From Candidatus Melainabacteria bacterium (lineage in GTDB: Bacteria > Cyanobacteriota > Vampirovibrionia > Obscuribacterales > Obscuribacteraceae), in the NCBI GenBank assembly GCA_003153555.1, contig PLZS01000140.1, positions 1 to 64,000 on the forward strand: DNA of 64,000 bases, written 5' to 3'. The stretch's first letter is position 1. Each line of letters begins with the position of its first letter. Both the position numbers and the translations under genes were made by a program. Under the pieces are notes generated by a model. It did not search any database and was not told the origin of the DNA. It was given only the letters and a program-made list of their open reading frames with translations. This document shows positions 53,163 to 62,441 of this stretch, one piece after another.

Positions 53163-54692
53163 ATGAAAAGAGCGAGCAAGCAAACAAGAACCACCAGTGG
53201 TGCCTCAGTTATCCTTGTCGCACTTTGCGCTCTGGGACTGATTATTATTGTCTTTGGAGCCTTCCAGCTATCCCTCATAATGGGCGGCTCTCGCGAAGTT
53301 CGCAACGTCGTTGACGCTTCCATTCTCAATGTCGGCAAACGTGTTGTCGGTTTAAAAGTGCAACCGGGAATCTTCAAAGACTGCGCCGATAGTATGGGCA
53401 CCGTCGGTATGAGCAACATCAACCGCGTCTGGGGCAAAGCGTATTTGATTAACGCCAATGCTGAAGGCATGCGAAATGACGGATTAATCACAGGACAAGC
53501 AAGCGATGCTGCTGATCAAGTCTACTCTGCCGCTCAATCGGTCAACGCCAACTTGCGTGCTCAACTGACCGACAAAAATCTGTTAGACCAATTCTTCAAC
53601 CAACTATCTGCAAACAAACCAGCAAAGCTTCTCGGCGCAGGTGCAACAGTTAACACATCCAAGGATGCCAAAACTGGTTGGGCAACAGCTATGGTTGATC
53701 GGGGCGCCGAGAGCAACTTATCATTTTCACCCAGTCAAATTCCAATGAATGTACAAGTGAAACAAGTCAAAGTCGGCAATAGAACTTACATTCAAGGCTA
53801 CACTCCATTTACCGCCAACAACAAAGAATTTGTATTTCCGAGTTTTCGCTTGGGTGAAATGCCTCACTTAATTGCCGATTCGCATTTCCAGCAGAACATC
53901 GGTGGTTTACCGACCAATCCAATTCCCAATGCATTTAGAGAAATGGGAATGGCTGATGGTGCAGGTACCACTTTGTCTGCCTCAGCGTGCGCCCAAGCCA
54001 ACCCGCAGCGACAATATCAACTGGCAATACCGCAAGCCTATGTGACAATTACCTTCGCCAATCAAGCGCTTTGGATTGTTGAAAACAAACAAGTAAATAA
54101 AACCACTTACGGATTTGAACCCGAAACGCAGCAAGGAGCAAAGAAGATCAAACTCTCCGTGGGCGGCGTTTTGGACGGCTTTGGCAATCTAGGCAACGAA
54201 TACAAATTGGGCAGCCTCTGGCAGCTGTTTACGGCAGCCAAAGGCGACCACACCGCGGCGTTGATGAAGCTCGTGCAGCGGGTCCAGGAAATCGATCCAA
54301 CTTTCACTAAGGACCGGCTAATCGGGTTGATGTCCAGCCAAACGCTAATGCCTGGTGCTTCAAAATACTTCATCTACCCCAAATATACGACCCCGGACTT
54401 TACAAATCCAACTATGAAGATCGCTTCTATGCCTGGCGCTGCGATGCCCGGTTGGCTGGCGGCCGCTAACCAAGCTGATGGTGACAAGTCCGTAATCACA
54501 ACAGAAACTGCGGCAATCGATGAACCTAACACCTGCTATGACAATATAGTTGGCGGAAAGTCGCCAACTGGAAAACATTGGACCGAGTTTTATGGAAGCA
54601 TCAGTTGGCAGCCAGGAACAGGATTTTCACAGTGCCTTGGCGATCTGAAATTATCCCGCACGACCAAATGTGTTTTTACCGGTGTGCCTTAA
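53163..54692 (+). CDS. TadG-like protein with N-terminal Tad domain
   Basis: A 509-residue protein with a TadG-type N-terminus (RTTSGASVILVALCALGLII, then IVFGAFQLS) giving one membrane anchor, followed by VVDASILNVGKRVV and a long periplasmic region. TadG-like proteins are anchored components of the Tad pilus or its regulation. An AGGA ribosome binding site precedes the ATG. It is ten bases downstream of the second TadE gene. Confidence 0.78.
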   Translation: MKRASKQTRTTSGASVILVALCALGLIIIVFGAFQLSLIMGGSREVRNVVDASILNVGKRVVGLKVQPGIFKDCADSMGTVGMSNINRVWGKAYLINANAEGMRNDGLITGQASDAADQVYSAAQSVNANLRAQLTDKNLLDQFFNQLSANKPAKLLGAGATVNTSKDAKTGWATAMVDRGAESNLSFSPSQIPMNVQVKQVKVGNRTYIQGYTPFTANNKEFVFPSFRLGEMPHLIADSHFQQNIGGLPTNPIPNAFREMGMADGAGTTLSASACAQANPQRQYQLAIPQAYVTITFANQALWIVENKQVNKTTYGFEPETQQGAKKIKLSVGGVLDGFGNLGNEYKLGSLWQLFTAAKGDHTAALMKLVQRVQEIDPTFTKDRLIGLMSSQTLMPGASKYFIYPKYTTPDFTNPTMKIASMPGAAMPGWLAAANQADGDKSVITTETAAIDEPNTCYDNIVGGKSPTGKHWTEFYGSISWQPGTGFSQCLGDLKLSRTTKCVFTGVP

Positions 54693-55604
54693 ATGACGAA
54701 ATTGCGAAATCAATCGACTGCAGCAATCGGCACCCTTGCAGCGTTGTGCGCCTTGTCATTTTGTCAGGCGGACGCACTAGCTGAGAACAACTTCTTGAAG
54801 TTAGGCATGGCAGAATTCAATGCTGGCAACTACTCTGATGCTTCCGGACACTTTGGAGCAGCGTTATCAACAGACTTCAACAGCTCTGTCCTACACTACT
54901 ATTTGGGCAACTGCTACGTGCACATGAAGCAGAAAGAGGCGGCAATTCGAGAATTCAGAATTGCGTACGCTCTTGACCCAGACAAGGATGTCGGCAAATA
55001 TGCCAAACAAGCGCTGGCCGGCTTGAATGCCGACTCTCCCGCGTCAACCGGGTCAACGGGGTCAACCGCGAACCCGTCAGCAGACGCTATCGCTAAGGCT
55101 GCTGTGGACAAATTGCTTGACCTGAAAGCGAAGCCCGGTGGTTGGACTCCCGGCGGTCCGATATCTGGTATTCCAACGCCGGGAGGTTTGCCACCTTCGG
55201 GTGTGACACCTGGTGTGGATCCTACAAAAGGTGGATTGCCCGGAACGACGATCGTGCAGAAGGGCACTGATGTGGGGCGCGGAGGGCGACTGTTCGAACC
55301 GACGACGACTACCACGCCAACTCCAACAGCAACAGACACCGCAAGCAAGCTCGAAGCCCTCAGGCGCATGTATGAAGGCAGTCGGTATGTGCCGACCACT
55401 AAAGTGAATTCGGAAATTCAAAAGACTGCAGAGAACCTGCGCGAGTTGATGAGTCAGCAAGCCAAGCCTGGCAGCCATCATCTAGTGCCGGCCGGAACAA
55501 ATTTGTACATTCGGAATTACCAGTTGGTTCCATCATTGGTGCCGCCGCCAACTACACCACCGATTCCTCCAGTTAGCCCGAAGTCATCAACTCCAACTCA
55601 CTAA
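54693..55604 (+). CDS. Secreted TPR protein with Gly/Pro-rich linker
   Basis: It begins directly after the TadG stop. A signal peptide (about 1-31, ending QADALA) is followed by about three TPR-like helices (FLKLGMAEFNAGNYSDASGH; VLHYYLGNCYVHMKQKEAAI; REFRIAYALDPD). Then come Ser-Thr repeats (STGSTGSTAN), a Gly-Pro linker and a helical tail. Expected to be a periplasmic or outer-membrane scaffold for the Tad machinery (inference). Confidence 0.72.
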   Translation: MTKLRNQSTAAIGTLAALCALSFCQADALAENNFLKLGMAEFNAGNYSDASGHFGAALSTDFNSSVLHYYLGNCYVHMKQKEAAIREFRIAYALDPDKDVGKYAKQALAGLNADSPASTGSTGSTANPSADAIAKAAVDKLLDLKAKPGGWTPGGPISGIPTPGGLPPSGVTPGVDPTKGGLPGTTIVQKGTDVGRGGRLFEPTTTTTPTPTATDTASKLEALRRMYEGSRYVPTTKVNSEIQKTAENLRELMSQQAKPGSHHLVPAGTNLYIRNYQLVPSLVPPPTTPPIPPVSPKSSTPTH

Positions 55605-55697
55605 TTTTCCCAATTAAAATCATCTCCGCAATGAAGCGGGGAACTCCAGTCCCTAACGAATTGAGCGGAGATGAAACGAATTAAGATTCGAATTTGT

Positions 55698-56675
55698 TCA
55701 ACGTGACGATGCCACTGCTTTGATCTTTTGTTCGTAATAGTGAAGCATTTCCGGATTCGACTTAAACCAAGACACCATCTTCGTAAAGCCGACTTCGAAA
55801 CTGTCATTTGTTTGCCAACCAAGATCAGCTTTGATTTTTTGACTGTTGGATACCCAGACACTAGTGTCCCATTTGCGATTGGGCATTGATCCCCAATTTG
55901 GTGCCTCAGTGATGTTGAGCACTTTGCGCGCAACATCCACAACCTCTGCAAGCGAGATCTGCTGCCCGGAGCCAACGTTATAAACGGCGCCAAGATCGTC
56001 GGTTTTTGTTTGCGCGGCAAGCAAATAAGCTTCTGTTACGTCATCGCAAGAAACATAGTCCCGAGCGATATTCGGATCAACCAATGGAGGCAATTTACCA
56101 TCTAATCCATTGACGATTATCGTTGGCATCAAACGATTTGGCTCTTCGAATGGACCGTATATTGAATAAAGTCTCAAGGTCGGAATGTGGACCTTCTGCG
56201 AATGGGCAACATGCTGACAGAACATCGTCGCTGATGATTTCGCGATAGCATAATAACTATTAGGCTCCATGTATTCGTTTTCTAAGGGTGCGTGATCTTT
56301 GAATCCATATTCAGATGAAGAGCCAGTGTTGACAAATGATTCAAATCCTGAAGCCAGGCAACTTTGCACTAAATTGACTGTTCCCACCAAATTTGTATTG
56401 ATTATTTCATACACGTCTGTTTGCCACGAATAGGCCCCGCTAGCTGCAAGATGGAAGATCCAATCAGGCTTGATTTCGACAACTGCTTGCTTTAAATGGT
56501 CAAAATTCTGCAAGTCAACTTCATGAATCTGACAATCGGTGCGGATTTTGTCTATTCGCCAGGATGTAAATTGAGGACGCACAACAAGATGCACCTGATG
56601 CCCATCGGCAAGCAAACGACGGGCGAGGTTGGCTCCGACAAATCCAGTTGCACCTGTAATCAGAACTGTCTTCAT
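55698..56675 (-). CDS. NAD-dependent epimerase/dehydratase
   Basis: A 325-residue extended SDR: TVLITGATGFVGANLARRLL, FHLAASGAYSWQT, NTGSSSEYGFKDHAP and YYAIAKSSATMFCQHVA (Tyr-x-x-x-Lys). It resembles GDP/CDP-sugar dehydratases and 2-epimerases; the NTGSSSEYG block recurs in CDP-tyvelose/paratose-type enzymes, which would fit the CDP-dideoxyhexose cassette 13 kb away, but this is speculative. ATG 56675 has GGAG seven bases upstream. It interrupts the pilus region on the opposite strand. Confidence 0.82.
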   Translation of the reverse strand: MKTVLITGATGFVGANLARRLLADGHQVHLVVRPQFTSWRIDKIRTDCQIHEVDLQNFDHLKQAVVEIKPDWIFHLAASGAYSWQTDVYEIINTNLVGTVNLVQSCLASGFESFVNTGSSSEYGFKDHAPLENEYMEPNSYYAIAKSSATMFCQHVAHSQKVHIPTLRLYSIYGPFEEPNRLMPTIIVNGLDGKLPPLVDPNIARDYVSCDDVTEAYLLAAQTKTDDLGAVYNVGSGQQISLAEVVDVARKVLNITEAPNWGSMPNRKWDTSVWVSNSQKIKADLGWQTNDSFEVGFTKMVSWFKSNPEMLHYYEQKIKAVASSR

Positions 56676-56970
56676 GAGTTCTCCATGGCACAATAATATT
56701 TGATCTCAACATTAATTCGATTAAAAATCAAACATGTGCGGGTTGATAATTGCAGTTCGCTGGCACCAGTTGGATTTGAGAAAGCTCACTAACAAACCGC
56801 CCGTGAAAAACAGAATCAGTCTCAACAGCGGTTCGCATTAGATGTCGATATACTTTGTTACGACACTCACATCAATGGGTATGGAACCAGAGAGACAGTT
56901 CTCTTTTGGGCGCACAATTTATGTGCTTCACTTATTTGGCTTACATTACTAATAGTTTGGAGGAGCCCTT

Positions 56971-57183
56971 ATGCTCGCTAATACTCTATATCGGTTCATT
57001 TACGAAGAGGATGGTCAAGGAATCACTGAATACGGCGCCATTCTGGCATTCGTTGCTATTCTAGTTGCTCTTGTTTTTGGTATCACCAAAGGTGCACTGA
57101 CTGGCGCAATATCTGCAGCATTTTCTTCTGTAGTTAAGCAGCTGAACAACCTATCATCAGCTGCAAGCTTAGCTTCCTCCTAG
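56971..57183 (+). CDS. Flp family type IVb pilin
   Basis: A 70-residue Flp pilin: basic leader, EEDGQGITEYGAILAFVAIL is the prepilin cleavage region (Gly, then x-x-x-x-Glu-Tyr), followed by a hydrophobic helix and a Ser-rich tail. A strong GGAGGAG ribosome binding site lies before the ATG. This is the major fibre subunit of Tad pili; no assembly ATPase is in the window. Confidence 0.9.
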   Translation: MLANTLYRFIYEEDGQGITEYGAILAFVAILVALVFGITKGALTGAISAAFSSVVKQLNNLSSAASLASS

Positions 57184-57225
57184 AGTTTCAGATCCCTTAG
57201 ATTCGTTGATGAATGTGTTAACAAG

Positions 57226-57263
57226 AAATAGGACCAAAAGTAAAATTTGGTCCTATTTCTTTT
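57226..57263 (+). terminator. Bidirectional terminator after the pilin gene
   Basis: A perfect 13-bp stem (57226-57238 with 57246-57258) around a 7-base loop is followed by CTTTT. It closes the pilin gene on the plus strand and may also serve the convergent minus-strand gene ending at 57262. Confidence 0.75.
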
Positions 57264-58923
57264 AATGCTCCCCGGTCAATTTAGTTCGCCTTAGCACTAC
57301 AGCGCTCTTATCTTCGAACTCTACTTTCCAGTTCGGGTCCGTTTTGAGCTGCTGTAATATATCCGCTGTTGGTGGCAAGAACAGCCAATCAATTTTGTAG
57401 CGCCTATACAATTCTCCCCAATTGAGCCTACCGGACACCATCGACACATAGTCGGCAACCATCTGCTCTCCGTGCATGTCGTAGCGAGTGTCAATGAAAA
57501 CCGGAATTTCAGGCGCATACCAAATAAGCATGTCCCCAAATTGCGCATCATTCAGAACATTGCCGGCGGGTCGGTGCTCTCTCAAAAAATCAATTGCCTT
57601 GACCGGTGTAATGAAGGCATCACTCGATTGCGGAATCGTGGGTGATACTACCCTGGTGAAGGTAAATAAACAGCCAGCCAAAGAAAGAGCGGCGACCGTA
57701 ATTGGCCAAACGTATGTGAGTGGATTGAAGATGTTGGCAAATTTCTTCTTGCAATCTGCCCCAAAAGAGTATGCAAGACCATCGAGACGTTCAGGCTTCT
57801 GAAGACCTAAGTCAGGCAGGTTACGGCATCGAATATCTGTGAATAGCTCACTAACCTGCGCAATCATGATCAGCACAGCAAAGGGAATAATTCGTCGACA
57901 GGTAACACCATAGAAAACGCATATCAGAATGACTATCGCGTTGCTCCAGCGAAATGTCTGACTATTGCTTCTCGCACTGATGATTGACCGAACGATTAGG
58001 ATTAAGCAGCTCAGAACCAACAATACAAATGGATAGTAAGTGAATTCGTTCAGGTCAGAGAGTTGAATAGGTCTAAGTTCGGCGATTCGGTAGTTGAAGT
58101 TGGCGAAGAACAAGCCGGGTAGATAGGACCACAAGCCAAATCCATAAGGGTTACATAGAGTCGCCAACGTCGAGCAAATCACCGACAAAGCCGCGGTTTT
58201 TGACGAGCCTCTGAAGGGTCGTTTCTCAAGCAGCGACTGCAATCCACCAACAACCAAAGCTGTGAATTGCAGAACCAGAGCGAGCACAAAAGCTGAGTGA
58301 GCATTAGCCCAGACCATTAACAGAAGCGTGAAAGCTGCCACAGTCAGCCACTGAACAGGCTCGCTGTTCTTAGCCGAGTACACTTTGCGCATCAAAAGGA
58401 GACACAGTCCCATGAAAAAGTATGATGCGATCTCGGGTCGGACCAAGAAGTGAAAACAAGCACTGCAAACTCCCAAAACGGTCAGCAAACTGGCAATCGA
58501 CAAGGGCATAAACCGGGCAGACAATCGCAATGGAAATACTAGAAACGATTGGCCAAGCACGAGGGCAGTGCACATCAATAAACTCGACAATCCGCCCAAC
58601 CGGTAAGCGCAGTAAAACGCAAGTTCACTAAGCCATTGATACATCACGAAAGGTTTCCCTGGCTGCAGCGCAAAACTGTAAGAGAATGGGTCAGTCACAG
58701 GCAATGCATGGTGCTCGAAGATATAGCGCCCAAGAGCCAATAACCAGCACGTATCGGGATCATGCAGACCGACACCACCGACGAAACAGCCTAATACAAA
58801 GGGGAGCAACAAGAGCAGAACCAAGAGAAGACGAGAGAGGATCCAGGCAAACGCTCCGCCCAAAACCTCTGCAATTGTCGTTCTCTCTTGCTCTTCAGCC
58901 GTCATGGTTCGATTATCCATCAT
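57262..58923 (-). CDS. Polytopic GT-C-like membrane protein
   Basis: A 553-residue protein with about twelve membrane segments. The first external loop reads LHDPDTCWLLALGRYIFEHH, a D-x-D-x-x-x-x-x-x-G pattern common in bacterial GT-C-type putative mannosyltransferases (conserved DPD-like acidic pair after helix 1), followed by TDPFSYSF. The C-terminus is a small soluble domain (VEFEDKSAVVLRRTKL). Family is tentative; substrate unknown. Confidence 0.65.
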   Translation of the reverse strand: MMDNRTMTAEEQERTTIAEVLGGAFAWILSRLLLVLLLLLPFVLGCFVGGVGLHDPDTCWLLALGRYIFEHHALPVTDPFSYSFALQPGKPFVMYQWLSELAFYCAYRLGGLSSLLMCTALVLGQSFLVFPLRLSARFMPLSIASLLTVLGVCSACFHFLVRPEIASYFFMGLCLLLMRKVYSAKNSEPVQWLTVAAFTLLLMVWANAHSAFVLALVLQFTALVVGGLQSLLEKRPFRGSSKTAALSVICSTLATLCNPYGFGLWSYLPGLFFANFNYRIAELRPIQLSDLNEFTYYPFVLLVLSCLILIVRSIISARSNSQTFRWSNAIVILICVFYGVTCRRIIPFAVLIMIAQVSELFTDIRCRNLPDLGLQKPERLDGLAYSFGADCKKKFANIFNPLTYVWPITVAALSLAGCLFTFTRVVSPTIPQSSDAFITPVKAIDFLREHRPAGNVLNDAQFGDMLIWYAPEIPVFIDTRYDMHGEQMVADYVSMVSGRLNWGELYRRYKIDWLFLPPTADILQQLKTDPNWKVEFEDKSAVVLRRTKLTGEH

Positions 58924-59016
58924 TGAGGTTGCTGAGCAGTAGTGTCGGTCGGCTCATCACTTTCCCTATGCTAGGATTTCCTGCTGCTCACGGCTTCTTA
59001 TAATCAAAGACAAACA

Positions 59017-60201
59017 TCATTTCATGGTTTGTATTTTGTCTATTAGCTGGCAAGCAGTTTCAGCCAAAATGGCGGCTCCTACGCAAAGACAGGATTCATC
59101 AACATCAAATGTGGGGCTGTGAGCAATTCTGCGATTACCGGCAATCTCTGCGCCAAGAAGCACAAGCGCGCCGGGCACCACCTCAGTGAAGCTGGCAAAA
59201 TCTTCTGTCCATGTCTTTCGTTTCAGCACGAGAACATTATCGATACCAATCAGCTCAGATGCGATTTGCCTCATCAACTCCGCTATCTCCGGACTATTGC
59301 CATGCGCAGATTGTGGCACTCCATATAGAATTGTGCACTCACAAGATTCTTTCGCAATCGAAGCGCAGATCTGATCGAGTTTGCTCATGATACTTTTGCG
59401 TGCATCTTTGCTCATGCTGCGGAAAAAGCCCTGCACTGTAACCTGGTTCGCTGGAACATCGGCGTGCATACTTGAGCTCTGGATCGCACTAACGAACAAA
59501 ACATTTCCGTCAGAGCTGACGCTAGATTGGCCGGCTTTTTCGTATATATCCTGTACCAGTCGAGCGGCCAAAAGGACTGTATCTTGAGCCTGTCCTTGCT
59601 TATTACCCTCACGACTGCACAACACAATTTTGAAAATGTTAGTGGATACCGCTTGTGGCTCTAAGAGGATTCCAACTTTTCCTGTCGCCAACGTGCCATC
59701 CACATGCAACGTAATAATCGCCTGCACATCCTTGAGTGCGCCTTCCTCTATCATGCGCTGAGTTCCAGTCTTACCGTTTTCATCGCAAGACTCCTCGGCT
59801 GCAGGTTGCATGATCATGCGAATGCGTCCAGGTGGCTTAAGATCAGAAAGTAATTTGGCTGCGGCGATTGCACAGGCGATGTTGGCATCGTGACCGCATG
59901 CGTGCGACACCCCAGCGACCATAGAAGAATAAGTTGTTCTGTTCAATTCACCTATTGGCACGGCATCCATCTCAGCTCGAATAGCCACTGTCGGACCTGC
60001 GCCAAGGTCGGCAATGAGCCCCGTTTTGCCTATACCAGTTTTGACTGTATATCCAAGCGAAGTCAGCTTAGCCGCCAAAAGTTGGGCTGTGTTGTATTCC
60101 TCAAAGCTCAACTCCGGATGCGCGTGGATCTGACGTCTAAGCGCAATCGTCTCCTCTTGGAGCTGCCTGGCCTCGTTCAACACAGGGTGAATATCTTGCA
60201 T
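59017..60201 (-). CDS. M20-family amidohydrolase/peptidase
   Basis: About 394 residues. ALRRQIHAHPELSFEEYNTA, SHACGHDANIACAIAAAKLL, QPAAEESCDENGKTG and ITLHVDG are the M20D (aminoacylase/indole-acetyl-amino-acid hydrolase-like) signatures, with His, Cys and acidic metal ligands in the usual places. Cleaves N-acyl or amide bonds; exact substrate unknown. ATG 60201 has AAGGA seven bases upstream; a GTG at 60270 would add 23 residues. Confidence 0.9.
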   Translation of the reverse strand: MQDIHPVLNEARQLQEETIALRRQIHAHPELSFEEYNTAQLLAAKLTSLGYTVKTGIGKTGLIADLGAGPTVAIRAEMDAVPIGELNRTTYSSMVAGVSHACGHDANIACAIAAAKLLSDLKPPGRIRMIMQPAAEESCDENGKTGTQRMIEEGALKDVQAIITLHVDGTLATGKVGILLEPQAVSTNIFKIVLCSREGNKQGQAQDTVLLAARLVQDIYEKAGQSSVSSDGNVLFVSAIQSSSMHADVPANQVTVQGFFRSMSKDARKSIMSKLDQICASIAKESCECTILYGVPQSAHGNSPEIAELMRQIASELIGIDNVLVLKRKTWTEDFASFTEVVPGALVLLGAEIAGNRRIAHSPTFDVDESCLCVGAAILAETACQLIDKIQTMK

Positions 60202-60512
60202 ACCTTTATCCTTGAATCGCTTTAAGCACTCAATCTTAGCTTTTGTTGTGTCTGTTGTCTCATTGAACACCGCCTGTCAGAGAAACCAAGCTGAAGTCGC
60301 AATGATTGACGCTAACTAGCACAGGTTCCATCTCCAGCTTGGCACAACACTAAAACATGGACAGATCATACTAATGTTCGCTAGTAAAACCTCGAAAAAC
60401 CAGTTAACAAGCGGGTTTCTTGATTTCTTTGGCGATCGACCAACGCTTGTTTGCCAGTTCTCAGAAGTGTTAGGTGTTTGGAAACACCTCATCGACTCAA
60501 AGGAGCGTGCAC

Positions 60513-60695
60513 ATGGAATACTTCATTATGGCTTTAGTGGTTGTAACAATCGGGATGATCGTTGTCACCGTGTTTCAGGATCTGGCAGAAACAGCCACTA
60601 TATACAGTATCAACATCCGCGACTGCGAACTGGAAAACTGTGATGTCTGCGCGCACGGGGCATTCGCAAACAGTTTTGAAAAGGTGAGCATATGA
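60513..60695 (+). CDS. Tiny membrane protein (60 residues)
   Basis: ATG 60513 is preceded by AAAGGAG, a good ribosome binding site. The protein has one membrane helix (residues 4-22, IMALVVVTIGMIVVTVF) and a short tail with three cysteines (CELENCDVC). Its stop overlaps the next ATG as ATGA. Not recognised; the strong ribosome binding site and coupling argue that it is real. Confidence 0.6.
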   Translation: MEYFIMALVVVTIGMIVVTVFQDLAETATIYSINIRDCELENCDVCAHGAFANSFEKVSI

Positions 60696-60964
60696 ACATT
60701 TTCCTTTATTCACTTTTGGGAGCAGGAACAATAGCACCCATAATTATGTTCGCAATTGCAGTTTTGATTGTCATAGCCTCTGTTGCTCTTAATGACAGAC
60801 TGGAACCAGCCGATAAGGAACCAGCCAGACAGAAGGTCCCTTTAGATCCAATTCTGTGGGGAGCCTATGAAAAAAGTACGCTTGATGAATCAATCCAAGA
60901 GTCTGAATGTATAGGTCAATGCGTGTTGAAGTGGAGACCGAAAAACACGAGAACGTATCAGTGA
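60692..60964 (+). CDS. Small membrane protein (90 residues)
   Basis: Two adjacent hydrophobic stretches in the first 35 residues (IFLYSLLGAGTIAPIIMF and AIAVLIVIASVAL) are followed by a charged tail with CIGQC near the end. It is coupled to the preceding tiny gene by ATGA and ends just before a strong terminator, so the pair is a self-contained operon. Function unknown. Confidence 0.6.
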   Translation: MNIFLYSLLGAGTIAPIIMFAIAVLIVIASVALNDRLEPADKEPARQKVPLDPILWGAYEKSTLDESIQESECIGQCVLKWRPKNTRTYQ

Positions 60965-60992
60965 CCAAAATGACAAAACTCAGATTCTACAG

Positions 60993-61031
60993 AGGAGCCG
61001 GCGAACAGAGTGTTCATCGGCTCCTTTGTCT
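60993..61031 (+). terminator. Rho-independent terminator of the small membrane-protein operon
   Basis: An 8-bp GC-rich stem (60993-61000 with 61018-61025) encloses a further 5-bp stem and is followed by TTGTCTT. Confidence 0.7.
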
Positions 61032-61191
61032 TAGTAGTGGTTGGCAACGGATTAATAATTGATCGCATTTGAGCAGTGCAGAAGCGACCGCTACCTGCGT
61101 TTTGCGCATTCAACCTCGGGAAGACTCCACCAGTTCGCTGAAAGACGAGCGTCTGCTAGGATGATGTTGCAGTTTCCGACCGAAGAGATCA

Positions 61192-62001
61192 ATGAATCTA
61201 ACACAGACTACGCTAAGTCGTCGAGCCAGGGCGCTGCTGGGGCTGTTACTGTGCCTTTCCATGAGTGTTTCATCGGCACACAGCAAGATCAACAAATCAA
61301 AAGTGTATCAATTGAAACAGAAGTCCGGTGAAGTCGGTTCACTGACAATTGTTGTCAGTGACAGCGGATTAAAGGCCACGAATGAGGGTAGGGGCTACTT
61401 TATCGTCAGTCATCCTCCAAAATGGGATGTGACGATAGCGAGACCGAAGGACAAAATCTATGCTTCCATGCCAGTTGAACAGTGGTGCAAATCATCAACG
61501 TTACTCTTCATGATTGCAGCAGGAGCCTGGGACGGTGACTGGAGCAAGCGACCGGCTACAGCATGCACATGGTGCGCAATGCCTGCTCATAAATACGAAT
61601 GTAAGTACGCCTCGCAGCGCACACATAGGGACCTGTTGATCGATGCAAATGTGGTGCCAGACGTTGGTTACAAACTGAAAACGACGCTGGTCATGATAGA
61701 TCTCAACCTGCCTGAACCTGCCGAAAAGATTCTTGGACGGTTAGATGGAGTCCCTAACGCGAACGGCGTTCCAGCGATGTTTGAAAATCTTTTTTTGGAT
61801 GGACATTCAGATCGGCGCCTCAACACGCTAGAGTGCACAAAAGTGAGTGTTCCAGGCGATCTTTTTACTTGCCCCAAAGATTATCGACCGGTCGACTTTC
61901 GCAAATTGATTCTCAATGATAGCGAGAGAAACGACTTTGATAGCCTTGCGAAGGACATGGACGTAGGACGAGGATTTGGCAAACCAAGATCGCAAAAATG
62001 A
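61192..62001 (+). CDS. Secreted protein of unknown function
   Basis: A 269-residue protein with a signal peptide (about 1-30, LLGLLLCLSMSVSSAHS). The mature part has six to seven cysteines (CTWCAMPAHKYECKY forms a dense cluster near 125-140) and beta-strand-like segments (GSLTIVVSDSG; KTTLVMIDLNLP). No family recognised. It stands alone between two terminator-like structures. Confidence 0.65.
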   Translation: MNLTQTTLSRRARALLGLLLCLSMSVSSAHSKINKSKVYQLKQKSGEVGSLTIVVSDSGLKATNEGRGYFIVSHPPKWDVTIARPKDKIYASMPVEQWCKSSTLLFMIAAGAWDGDWSKRPATACTWCAMPAHKYECKYASQRTHRDLLIDANVVPDVGYKLKTTLVMIDLNLPEPAEKILGRLDGVPNANGVPAMFENLFLDGHSDRRLNTLECTKVSVPGDLFTCPKDYRPVDFRKLILNDSERNDFDSLAKDMDVGRGFGKPRSQK

Positions 62002-62441
62002 GGTTCGGTATCATAGAAGCCGACACCAGCGTCATATTGCTGCTTGGGCACCACTGGTGGCAGCGCAAATTCACAAAGCAATCAGAAACGGCCGATGCCC
62101 CTGAAAACCAGCCCTTAAGAGGGTTATGCTTGGGTTCGGCCGTTTGGGAAACCTATGTGCTTTGTGGCTCATTCTTTAACCACTTTGTTTTTTAGATCCT
62201 CTTCTCTTTGCACTTTTATTCTAGTACGCGACCGACTTACCCACATCATCCATAATAATGATTGAAACGAACTCAAAATCACCTTTTGGGTCGATGCAAA
62301 TCACAGACCCCCCAGGGCTCACAGCATCGGCAAGTAATTCCGTGAATTACACAACACTATGCACCTGCAATATTACCTGGCTGCCTCAATGGAACAGCAA
62401 GTTTGGTGGCAAGTAGCATCGGAATTTGTTCTCTGTGCAAT
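62002..62441. other. Gene-poor spacer with one strong hairpin
   Basis: No convincing frame. It holds the long-stem structure at 62086-62145 (listed) and a weak 4-bp hairpin with a T6 run near 62164-62193. Confidence 0.5.
62086..62145 (+). other. Long-stem hairpin, candidate RNA structure
   Basis: A perfect 10-bp stem (AAACGGCCGA at 62086-62095 with TCGGCCGTTT at 62136-62145) encloses a 40-base interior with a second small hairpin (CCCT-TAAG-AGGG). The stem has no adjacent T-run, so it is not a classic terminator; a structured leader or small RNA is possible. Confidence 0.45.
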
